DNA of 64,000 bases from Populus alba (taxonomy: Eukaryota; Streptophyta; Magnoliopsida; Malpighiales; Salicaceae), in assembly GCF_005239225.2 (NCBI RefSeq), contig NC_133297.1:7510392-7574391 (forward strand). The letters are read 5' to 3'. A model generated the notes under the pieces. That model had not been told where the DNA came from. It ran no database searches and saw nothing but the letters and a program-made list of their open reading frames with translations. How positions within the stretch are numbered: position 1 is the first letter of the stretch; each line of letters begins with the position of its first letter. Positions 25,080-36,293 of this stretch are shown here, one piece after another. A program made the translations under genes and the position numbers.

Positions 25080-28000
25080 ATGGGAGAGCATGAAGGGTGG
25101 GCACAGCCACCAAGCGGGGTAATTCCAAATGGCCTATTGCCCGAAGAAGCGGCCTCTGTGATCAGAGTGCTTGATCTGGAGCGATGGTCAAAGGCCGAAG
25201 AGAGAACTGCTGAGCTTATTGTCTGCATTCAGCCTAACCAGCCCTCTGAAGAGCTTCGCAATGCTGTTGCAGATTACGTGCAGCGGCTTATTTTAAAGTG
25301 CTTTCGTTGCCAGGTGCATTGCCTAGTTGTCTTAATGTGATGAAATCGATGTGTTGCTTACACTTATGGGGCATGTCTTGATGGTTTTTTAGATTTAGAT
25401 CGTATAGTTATTGTTGTAGATTGTGTTGGTCCGGTACAAAGACATGGAGTAGTGCCCTATCCTCAAGTCAGGTTTGTTGATTTGGACTTTGGAGAGGTGA
25501 TTCTGTGCGTCAAATTCATAAGTTAAGGATTTGATCAAAATTGTGTCCATGAAGACAATTGAAAGATGAGATTGTATGTGTTGATGAGCAACGTTATGCA
25601 TGTAATAACATTTTGTGGATAAGAAGTTGAAGACAGTCAAGGACCATATTTTTTTTAATGACAAACTAAGGGGAATGGGCGTGTCTTAATTAGAAATAAA
25701 TATGTATAGACCTAAGGTTGAGTCCAAAGACGCTGACAACTATGAATGATGCAGACTGGCTTTCTGGTAGTTCTTGAGTATTTTCTTAGTGAGAGTGATC
25801 TGGATTCATAATCTTATTTTTTTCGTTGCTGCAAAAAGTGTGCACCGTCAAGTTTTTCATAAAATTATTTACACATGATTATTATGATCTACAGGTGTTC
25901 ACCTTTGGGTCTGTACCACTTAAGACTTATTTACCTGATGGGGATATTGACTTAACAGTCTTCAGTAAGAATCCAAATTTGAAAGACACATGGGCTCATC
26001 AGGTTCGTGATATGCTGGAGAATGAGGAGAAGAATGAAAATGCTGAATTCCGAGTGAAGGAGGTTCAGTACATTCAAGCAGAGGTAGGTCCCTTTTAATT
26101 TCTTTAAATTCTTATTTTTGTATGTTCTGTTTATTCATCTTTAGTTCTCTCTGTTTCTTCAATTTATTTTAAGCTTGCTTATTAAGCTGAGGGTGTGTTT
26201 ATTTGTGTTTAGCTTGAATATATCTAGTTAGTGATGTTGACTTCAGAATTGTTGAAGCAGTGTTAGTCCATCTACAACTTTACTTCTGCCACAGAGGACC
26301 TGTAATCTTTGTGAAATATTTCAAGGTTGTGGTTTGTTTGCTAGACATGTGCATTCTGTCTTTAATTCTGGGGCAATGGTGGAAACTGGAGCAAGCTTTT
26401 CAACACATATTAAAATTTTGTTGAGTGTGGATTTATTTATTTTCATATTAAAATTTCTACATATTTCTTTTATCATTTTTGTATTTGTTTACTGAAGAAG
26501 ATGGTTTTCCTGCTGGAATCTTTGTCTAATAGGTGTACCATAAAAATCTCAATAAAAGATTCCTTAATAAGCGATTCATGATGTTAGATTTAACTTTCTT
26601 TTTTTGTTTGAATACATATATACAGGTGAAGATAATAAAGTGTCTAGTGGAAAACATTGTGGTAGATATTTCATTTAACCAACTTGGTGGACTGTGCACC
26701 CTTTGTTTCCTTGAAGAGGTTAGTGCTCTATCCTGGAAATTGTCTACTCCTTTTGTCCAAATATTATGATCCTTTTTCTGGACACTTCTGCTTTCCCAAA
26801 TTATTAGTCCATTATTAGAAAATCACTAATCCTGCCGTGCCCTATTCATTAAGCAACCTGAAGTTTGTGAAAAGTAAACCAAAAAAGAGTTAGAAAGTGA
26901 AAGGTGATGGCATAACATACTGTACAACCATGTTATCTACATTCCTTAAAGAACTGAAAAGTAAAACATGGAATTTAATTATGGGATGGGGGTGTTATCT
27001 GCATTCCTTAAAGAACTGAAAAGTAAAACATGGAATTTAATTATGGGATGGGGGTGATTGCATTTTTCTCTTGGTAACTGCAAACCAGGATACTATTTTA
27101 TAATTTTGTCCCTGATTAGTAGTTTTACTTCTGTAGGTTGATAATTTGATAAATCAAAACCATCTATTCAAGCGTAGCATCATACTGATAAAGGCCTGGT
27201 GTTACTATGAGAGCCGTATACTGGGTGCTCATCATGGATTGATCTCCACTTATGCTTTGGAGACCTTGGTTCTATACATATTTCATGTTTTCAACAATTC
27301 CTTTGCGGGTCCTCTTGAGGTGGCTTTTGGTACTTGGTCTCACTGTCTTGCTGCGTTCCTCTCTTTTGTTTATCTAATTCTTTCCATGTCCAGGTCCTTT
27401 ATCGTTTTCTTGAGTTCTTCAGTAAGTTTGATTGGAATAATTTCTGTGTTAGCCTCTGGGGTCCTGTACCTATTAGTTTACTTCCAGATGTAACAGGTAT
27501 GCATAATTGCCAGAAGGCTCCTTTTCCTTCTTCTGAATAAGTGACCCTCTGTTTCGTAAATATTTGTCGATCTACTGGAATGAACTGTTTTAGTGAAATG
27601 TTATGCAGCGGAACCTCCTCGAAAGGATGGTGGAGAGTTACTACTTAGCAAATTATTTCTTGAGGCTCGTAGTGCAGTATATGCTGTTTTACCTGCGGGA
27701 CAAGATAATCAAGGGCAACCCTTTTTGTCCAAACACTTCAATGTTATTGATCCTTTGCGTATAAACAACAACCTGGGACGCAGTGTCAGTAAAGGTATAC
27801 AAATAGAACTCTGCTATGCTGTTTGCCATCAAGTTAAATGTCATTTGAATACCTCTCCTTTTTTTGTTTTGAGTTGTGGATATGTTTTAATAACTCTCCT
27901 TTCCCTATTGAATTGTGGATATGTCTTTACTGTGCATTTGCATCAAAATGCACTTTTTTTTTTCATTCTTCTTAATGACAAGGTTTAGATAGCACTGAGA

Positions 28001-31000
28001 ATCAGGACTCATCATCTTATCTTTGCTCTGCTGGCCTTACAATATCCTTTGAAGCATTATCCAACTGTAATGCTTCCTTATTGATTGATCTGTACGGTAC
28101 AAACTAACATTGCCTATTGCATTATTTTCTCTTTATACATATTTCTGCTGACAGTGGCTTTTAAATCGGCATGTAATCATGTAGCTATGAGCCGTGCACG
28201 AGGTTTGTGAAATTGTTATGCAATTTTCTCATGAAAGTACTTATACAATGGTTTAAAGTGATGATTATAAATAAAGCTAAAAGGTGTGGGGAAAACATTG
28301 TTTCCCCACACCCATTAGCACCATGGATTACAATAGTAATCCACAGTGTTGATTTTTGTTTTTTTTTTTTGTATTTTGACCCCTTTTTTCCCTTTGGTTA
28401 TTGAATTTTTTTAATTTAGTCCTTATATTATATGTTTATGGGGGTTTAGAGTTGATAATTTATTTTAATTTGTTTTTTTATGTAGTTATTCTAATATTAA
28501 AAACATATTTCAGCATCGGGTTGGCATCAAAAAAATATCCTAGCATTGCGATATGATCTATTTTCTAAAAAAATTAGTTAAATAAAAAATGGTTTTGAAA
28601 AAAACTAGGTCAATAAACTTTATGGAGTTAATGACCCGTTTTGCAGGTTTAGCAAGATAACTTTTTTTTTTTTTTTTTTTCTAATTGAACTTGATTATGT
28701 GATTGTCTATTATTCTTTTATTATATAGTTAAAAAATAGTTTCGGAAAAAAAACATATTAAATTTTAGAAAGTCCATGAGCCTGTTGACGGGTATGACAA
28801 GTTTAACTTTTTTTTTTTTCAATTTCATCCTTTGATATTGGATTGATTGAGAATTGAGTTTCATAATTTGTTTTACTTTCTATGAGGTTATCATAGTCTT
28901 AAAAAAAAAATCTTAGTATTGGTTTGACGCTTGATTTTGCTATCTTCTATTTTTGTTATCATATAGTTAAAAATAAACAATAGTTTAGAAAAAAAAAAAA
29001 AACAAGTTATTAATTTCAATAGAGTCCACTATCCAATTTGCGGGTTTGACGTGTTGACCCAGGTTATCCAATTCACGGATTTAGTTGGTTTACCCATCAA
29101 ACTTGATATATTTTTTTTTATTTCTGGTCCTTTAATTTTTCTAATTGTTTTTTTTTATTTCACTCTTATTTAATAATGTATTGGTTGAGAAATGAAATTC
29201 ATGGTGTATTTTTTTCTACTTTACATAGGGTTATCACGATCTCAAATAAATGATTTTTTAAGGTTGATGCTCAATTTTGAAAGCATCTAATGTTATCATA
29301 AAATTAAAAATAAAAATTTTACAAAAATGACAAAGTTATAACCTATTGAAGTCCATAACTCAGGTTGCACGGTGACCAAGGTATATCCAATTTGACATTA
29401 TCTCAATATAAAAACAAATTGTTGTCTTAAAGTTTTTTTAAAAGCTATGTCATGTTTTTACCAGCCATCCAAGTTGTCTTTAAACCCATTAAATTGAATA
29501 ATTCACTTTGGATCAGCTCTTATGCGGTTTAATTCAAAATTCGAGTTAGGCAAAGAGCTAGGTTGGTAGGTTTCAAAATCGAATTGCTTGATTGGATTTA
29601 ATGATACTGTCAAAAAAATCTTTATACTCTTAATATTTCTTTTAAGTTTAGAAGAATAACTTGACCCGCAGCAGAGCACAAACATATATGCTAGTTTGAA
29701 GCAAAACTGAATAGAAAAAGGATTGATATAGAAAGGTACCAAAATTAAAAATGGGCAAAGGATGCATTTTGATTTATTTCTATATATTTCTTTTTATATG
29801 TTCCTTGCAAAAAAATTAACATCATTAACTATGCTACTTTTCTGCCTCTCTCCTTTTGGGTTTCAAATATATCCTAGTTCTTGTTCTTTAAAAAATGGGG
29901 CAAAGGGTTCTTTGTGTAGTCAATTGTGCAAATATGTTTTTAGTCTTGATATGTATTTGTGTTTCTTTATTTGCTTTACCATTATACATATGTATATATA
30001 TCGTGGAAAATGTAATGCAGGTTAAGTGGTCCAGTTGGCGGGAATGGTTTCAAATTGTAAGAGTTTTAGAGAATGTATACTGAACAAAGGAAAAGGATAA
30101 CATAAGTGTGTATCCTTAAACTTTATGTGCACACATGGGCATTTATGTCTTCGGACACAATAGTATTTGATTGAAATGTAGACATGTAGATCATTGTTTT
30201 ATGCTTCTTACTGATCTTTTAGCATTTAGTAACTTTTATCATGTAATACGACTCATTTTCCAGGTAACTTCTTTAGGATACGCGGTGCATTTGCATTTGG
30301 AGCTAAAAGGCTAGCTAGGTTACTTGATTGCCCCATAGAAGACCTATGTTTTGAAGTAAATCAGTTCTTTCTGAACACCTGGGAGAGACATGGTAGTGGT
30401 CATCGTCCTGATGCACCAAGGAATCGTTTGTCGCTGTTGAGATTGTCAAATCATGATCACTTGCATGTACCTGAGAATCTCAGGAACAATTCAAGCAGCA
30501 AACCTTCTGGTTGTGAAGCTCAAGTCGATGTGGCTCAAGTCGTGCACAGTGTTCCCTCCCAGCATGATAATTATTCCTTAGAAAGCACATGCAAAGGTAG
30601 TCAAGTTCCAACAGTTTCTCGTACTCAAAGCCAAAAGACTTATGCTAACACAAACAGCACAAGGACTACCTCTGATCAGAGTAGAGGGGAATCTACTTCC
30701 AATCAGAACATGCATATTGATAAAAGTCAGAGAAGTGCAAAACCTGACAACTTTATCACTGACTTTCAGGGAAGGTATCTTTCTGTGAGGACACGCTCTA
30801 GTCCCGAGCTTGCTGAGACATATGGTGAAATTTCTTCTCAAGGAAGGCGTAACAAAGTCCAGGAAAGCGGAAAAGGCCAAGCCTCATCTGCTAGGCTGGA
30901 TCATAGCAGGTGGAAAAACCTGGAATCTGATAATTTGTCAAATCATGGTATTAGCTCAACTGATGATCCATCATCTGTAAGGCATGCCATTTCCCGTCAA

Positions 31001-33783
31001 AGCCTTGATCCTGCTGCTGCTTCAAACAGGTACTGCAATGATTCGGGCTTGGGTGCCATGGGTGAAGAATTTGTTTCTGTCCTAGGGACACAGGGGTTGC
31101 AGCAGGAAGAGCAAGATCTTGTGAATGTGATGGCTTCATCTACTGGCCTGGGTTTCAATGGACAGGTTCATATTCCAATGAATAGGGCACCTGACCTTGT
31201 ATCTCTTCCAATTCCACCTTCTGTTCTAGCTTCATTGGGATATGGTCAGAGAAATATGGGTGGAATGGTGCCCACAAACATTCCCTTCAGAGAGACTCCT
31301 TGGGGTTCAAATATGCAATTTCCTCAAGGTTTGGTTTCTTCACCGTTGACCCATTATTTTCCTGGCATTGAATTGGCTTCAAACCAAGAAGAATCAATTG
31401 AACCTGGCAGTGAGAATTTTGCTCCCATGGAAATGAATGTTAGGGAGACTGATCATGATTTCTGGCATGAGCAGGAGAGGGGCTCCACTAGTGGGTTTGA
31501 TCTTGATAATGGAAGCTTTGAGATGCATCAATCAGATGATCTGCAGCCTAGTTCATCCAGTTATAATTTTGTTTCATCTTCTCGAAGAGGTGGTTCTGGC
31601 AACTCTTTGAGAGTTCAGCAGAAGTTCACCAGAGAAACCCGAGGATCAGCTAGGAAAGAACTTACAGATGCTTTAACATATCAAGAAAACAGAGGTACTG
31701 AAGAATACTTGGATGATAGAAGTGCAAGTTCAAGGTCCTTTCCTACTGTGAGAAGTAAAACCTCATCCGAGAGTTCGTGGGAGGGATCATCAGCGAAGGT
31801 GTCGAAGCCTGTGAAGGAAAGGAGGGGTAGGAAAATAGCTTCTTCTGCTTTGCAGTCTTCTGTTTATGGAAAAGGTAAGAGTGCCTCTGAACACTCTTCC
31901 AATCAGACAGATGATGACAACAAAGATTGGAATACGCTATCAACAATGGGCCCTGAGCCTGAAAGAAGTGTGGGATCCCAGTCTGAATCTTCTGCTTCTT
32001 TGAATTTTTCAAGGCATCAAGTACCTGGATATGAATCAGCACAGCCTAGTGAATCTGAGTCATTGACACCCATAGCTCCAGTGCTTCTAGGTCCTGGTTC
32101 GCGGAAAAGATCTACTGATGATTCAGGGTCTGTTCCTTTAAAATTTTATCCTACAGGGCCGCCAGTTCCATTTGTTACAATGCTTCCACTGTACAGCTTC
32201 CCAGCTGAGACAGGAACTTCTGGTGCATCAACAAACCAATTTCGCAGTGAGGAGGGCCATGATAACAGTGACCCTGGTCAAAATCTTGAAACATCTGAGG
32301 GGCTTGATCAATCTGAGGTTACAAGTACTTCCAGTTCTTTGCGAATGGCTGCTTCTGTTGAGCCATTGGAGCACAAATCTGACATTCTTAATAGTGATTT
32401 TGCTAGCCACTTGCAAAACTTGCAGTTTGGGCGATTGTGCCAAACCACACGAAATCCTGCACCTGTGGTTTATCCTTCGCCTGTTATGGTGCCACCTATG
32501 TACTTGCAGGGCTGTTTTCCATGGGATGGTCCTGGGAGACCTTTTTCAAACAACATGAATCTTTTTACTCAGCTTATGAGCTATGGGCCTCGTATTGTTC
32601 CAGGTGCTCCTCTACAGTCTGCATCTAATAGTCCTGCTGGTGTGTACCAACATTATGTGGATGAGATGCCAAGATATCGTGGTGTTACTGGGACCTACTT
32701 GCCAAATCCAGTAAGATAGATTACTCAACCAGCTATATCTTGTGTTTTCCATGCTGTTCTTTCTTTCTATGTTCCTTTTTTAATCAATAGTGCATTTGTC
32801 TTTGGAGAGAGGCAGAGATGTAACTGTCACTCAATTGACAATATTGTTTATCTGGTATGTTTACATGAATGTCTTGCACTTCTCTTGCCCTATTTTCTAG
32901 AACCCTAGTCTCTTCATAGTTCTCCAGTTAGATAGTCTTTCCTAAGGTCCTCTCACTTGATCAGCATATAGTTTTGTTTGCTTGGTGCATTTTAGTGGAC
33001 TATCAATGTAACTGGGTACTGGTTGCATTTTTCCAAGAAATGATTTACTTTTATTCACTTCGATGTGGAAATTTGGTTTTTGATGGTTTATGTAATTTGA
33101 TTGCATTGTCATGTTCATTGGAATTGTGCAGCATGTTTTACACTTTAAATCTATTGATTTTCACGTTTAAGTTTGATTTACTGCAGGTCTCTGTCCGAGA
33201 CAAGCATGCTACAAATATGAGAAAGGGAAATTACAACTACAATAGAAGTGACCACCACGGTGATAGGGAAGCAAACTGGAATAACAATTCTAGAGCACGA
33301 GCTGCTGGGCAGCGCAGCAACAGTCGCAGCCAAGCTGAGAAGTCAAATTCAAGGCCAGACCGACTGGCAGCAGGTGAAAGCTGAGCAGAGAGGACATTGA
33401 GTTTGCATAGACATGATACATTCTCTTTGTGCCAGTCTCAGAATGGCTCAATCCGTACAAACTCCACTCAAAGTGGTTCCGCCAATGCGGCATATGGCAT
33501 GTATCCATTACCATCCTTGAATCCTGATGGATTGTCATCAAATGGACCTACCATTTCATCTGTTGTCATGCTGTATCCATATGATCATAATACTGGCTAT
33601 GGTTCTGCAGAACATCTTGGGTTTGGGTCTCCTGGGCTGGTAGGTTTCTCGGGTGTAAACGAGACCTTGCATTTAAATGAGAGGAGTCAATCAGGTGGGG
33701 GGTTCGAGGACCAAAGGTTTCATAGCAGCTCTGCTCAATGGCCATCACCAGATCAGCCTTCTTCACCCCATGTCCAGAGGTAG
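25080..33783 (+). CDS. PAP/OAS1-like nucleotidyltransferase, with an in-frame TGA near the C-terminus
   Basis: Eight exons: 25080-25313, 25895-26083, 26626-26718, 27137-27319, 27394-27496, 27609-27794, 30264-32710 and 33187-33783. Phases agree. Translation as written stops at TGA 33382-33384 (1210 residues). The same frame then stays open for 132 codons to TAG 33781-33783 (1343 codons if the TGA were sense). The N-terminal 350 residues form a DNA polymerase beta-type nucleotidyltransferase fold. Gly83-Ser84 is followed by D95 and D97 in DGDIDL, and a third Asp is in VVDISF (D155). A PAP/OAS1 substrate-binding part follows (KAWCYYESRILGAHHGLIS). The remaining 850 or so residues are Ser/Gly/Pro/Asn-rich, mostly in the 2.4 kb exon 7, and probably disordered. 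From memory the closest relative is At3g61690. The family adds nucleotides to RNA 3' ends, but the substrate here is unknown. Intron 6 (2.5 kb) holds a repeat block. Confidence 0.88.
26931..27054. repeat. Near-perfect tandem duplication, 62-bp unit
   Basis: The unit starting tgttatctac at 26931 is repeated from 26993 with a single visible difference (a to g, ctac to ctgc). It lies in intron 3 of the nucleotidyltransferase gene and looks recent. Confidence 0.95.
28283..28343. repeat. Two perfect inverted repeats at the edge of an intronic repeat block
   Basis: Arms ggtgtggggaaa (28283-28294) and tttccccacacc (28301-28312) are perfect complements with a 6-base loop. A second pair, tggattac (28324-28331) and gtaatcca (28336-28343), has a 4-base loop. 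They mark the left end of the 1.1 kb repeat block in intron 6. Confidence 0.9.
28350..29400. repeat. Intronic block of about three diverged 300-bp repeat units
   Basis: Units beginning near 28365, 28800 and 29105 share an ordered set of motifs. These are a pyrimidine-rich opening (ttcatccttt or tttagtcctt), a gttgagaa/tttagagttg block with ttcat, a ttgttttactttctatg-like stretch, gttatcatagtctaaa-like sequence, and an end resembling gcgggtttgacgtgttgaccc. The block fills much of intron 6 of the nucleotidyltransferase gene. No ORF. Family not identified. Confidence 0.55.
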
Positions 33784-34760
33784 TTACATTGTTTTTCTTG
33801 AAACAAGAAATAGAAATGCAGGATTTCTGAGTAGTTGTGTACCCTAAAGGCATATTGGTACAAGGTTGCAGTGCATTATAGTTATAGTACAAGAGTTGGT
33901 TGTGTGATATGGATTGCAATCTAGTTCATATTTTTAATTATTTTGTGTGACGTAAGTAACTAATTTTAGGATTTGATTTTTACACAGCTAGTTATATTCA
34001 TTAATTGTTAATTATTTATCTGGGATAGTTCTGTGATGCTATTGATTTATAATGTTAATAGGGGAATTTGACTTTATTTGGGCGGAATCAGGAATTATCA
34101 ACTGAAGGATGAGGATTTCCTCCCTTGCATTTCTGAACCAGGGAGAAAATGATGGTGGGAGAAACTACAACGAGAGACCTTTAACTGCAAGGTTTTTCGG
34201 TTCTCACCTCATTGGTAAATGGTATTTCAGTTCGATCAATCTCATAATTTTCTCAAGGTCACACTTCTTCATGTCTTGTGCTTGTTTGTACACTAGAAAT
34301 CATTTTCTAACCTGTAACCTGTCCTGCTTACAAGAATTAACAGATTGACAGATAACAGGGATGCAGGCTCGGTGATTAGTTTTTTTTTTAAATATATTTT
34401 AGGGTTCAACACTTTGTAACTCCACTGATGTAGAAGCTCACAGGTTTAGAATCTAGAACTTTCATCATGTTCTAAAGTTGTTTCGCATGATTTTCTTCCC
34501 CACAATGTATTTTAGGGAATTTGATTTATAAGCTTAGTGTACCAGCTAAATTTCACTAGTTTCCAAAAGTTGACAATGTAGCCATACCACCTCCGAAGAT
34601 AGGTAAAAATGATTTCCGTTGTTTCATTGCTAAAAATTCCTGATGCTATTAGGTTTCTTGGTGCTTGTTCGAGAAAGCTTTCCATTCATTCTATGGTTGA
34701 GACTATTGGGTTTCCACTGATCTATTGAGCATTTTTTTTCTTTTCAGGATTTAAGTGAAT

Positions 34761-34838
34761 ATTAGCCTTGGTTCCCGTGCTTTGCTATGGGGCCGAGCTA
34801 TTAGCCTTGGTCCCCCGTGTCTTGCTATGGGAAGTGGG
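34761..34838. repeat. Tandem duplication, 39-bp unit
   Basis: The unit attagccttggttcccgtg at about 34761 recurs at 34800 as attagccttggtcccccgtg, followed in both by cttgctatggg-like sequence with small changes. Confidence 0.8.
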
Positions 34839-35164
34839 AACACTGGAAAAAAAAAAACCAATAATTAACAAACAAAAGAAAAAAAGCCACAAGATTCTAA
34901 TACGCATCCCAATGCATTAAATTTCTTGGATGCAAAAAATAAAAAATACCAGTATATCCTGGTTTTATACAATTGTTTTTTATTCCTGAAAGTATTTTTG
35001 TTATTTAAATGTTCATAAAAATATTGTCTTGTCACAAATTAATGATGACATGTGACTCTTACGGAAATACTAAAATATCTCTAAATCAAAAATAATTATT
35101 TTTTTTTTTATTTTTGCTAAGGTAGTCCATTATAGTAATAAATAGTGAGCTACGTTTATATACC

Positions 35165-35345
35165 CATGGTTATGAGCTTGTTTGAAATTGTTATTATAAT
35201 TAATTTTTAAAATATTTTTATTTAAAAATATATTAAAATGATATTTTTTTTATTTTAAAAAAATTATTTTTACATGTTAAAATGATTTAAAAACACTAAA
35301 AAAATAAAATAAAATTTACATTAAAAAAAAAAGCTTTTAAAATAT
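35165..35345 (-). repeat. AT-rich dispersed repeat copy
   Basis: Reverse orientation of the family: gttaaaatgatttaaaaaca is the complement of the ttttgatgt hallmark zone, with gagcttgtttgaaattgtta at the outer end. Confidence 0.55.
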
Positions 35346-36293
35346 AAAAATAAATATAAAATCTTTATGTGAATAAATTTAAAATAAAGAAAAAAATTGA
35401 ATTAAATTGTTTTAAAAAATACCTTTAAAATACAAAAACAGAAAATCTTCATGTATTTTATATTTGTTATCCTAGACTTAATTGGGAACAAAAATGTCTT
35501 GGAGACTATATTGAGAATATAGTTGAGGCATTATGTTGAGAACTTTAGCATGATCTTCTTTATCAGGATAACCAAAAAGCAATGTATAAAGTACTCATGG
35601 TTCAGTTTGCAACCTTCGAAAATCCGAATTTTGCTTTTTCTTCGACGTGAACAGATGGCATTAAAATCGTTGGTCTGGACTCTGGGTTGGACAAAACACC
35701 TGAAAACCCCAGGTCACGTTGATCAGTATAGAATCCCACACCCCAACTCTAATGATATCATGAAATATTTTGTTTTTTTAATTAAGATCTAAGCACTTCA
35801 TGCCACTGGCAGATTTTCTGACAATTTTAAGAACATTTATTCTCTTTTGGATGTGTGAGTGCTGCTCGTAAGCAAATGAACGTGTGTTGTTTTGTTAAAT
35901 GGATTTTCTTCTTAGGATTTTGGTTGTTAATTAAGCATGAAGTTAACTTTCATTACAGGGAAGCTGCATCTTATACATAAAAGACATACTATGCAAGAAT
36001 GAGCTTGTAGATCGCATTCACCTTAACATCGTTAAATTTAAACCTTAAACTCCAAAATTTGCTGCATGGTCCCCTTGCATACCAATCGTGTGCCCTCGGT
36101 AGCCCCCCACACATCCAAATCCAATGATTGTAATCATTTGTGAAATTAGTATGACACTCGTGCTCTATAGCACAATACCAATTTAAGGAGAGGAAAAAAA
36201 ACATTAATTTAATGAATAATATTTTTCCTATAAAGATCCTCCACAAGGATATTCCCAGGCAAAATAATCCAGTTCATTAGTAGAGATGCTGAT

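Larger units (their letters stand above)
33784..36293. other. Intergenic and 3' UTR region
   Basis: Probably includes spliced 3' UTR of the nucleotidyltransferase gene near 34109-34190 (acceptor-like accag then gagaaaatg; donor-like ctgcaag then gttttt). It also holds a 39-bp tandem duplication at 34761 and a minus-orientation copy of the AT-rich dispersed repeat at 35165-35345. No other gene is seen. Confidence 0.5.

Noticed and set aside
33374..33435. A 62-nt intron removing the in-frame TGA in the nucleotidyltransferase gene
   Set aside because: Donor and acceptor dinucleotides exist, but the join changes the downstream frame and loses the family-like C-terminus.
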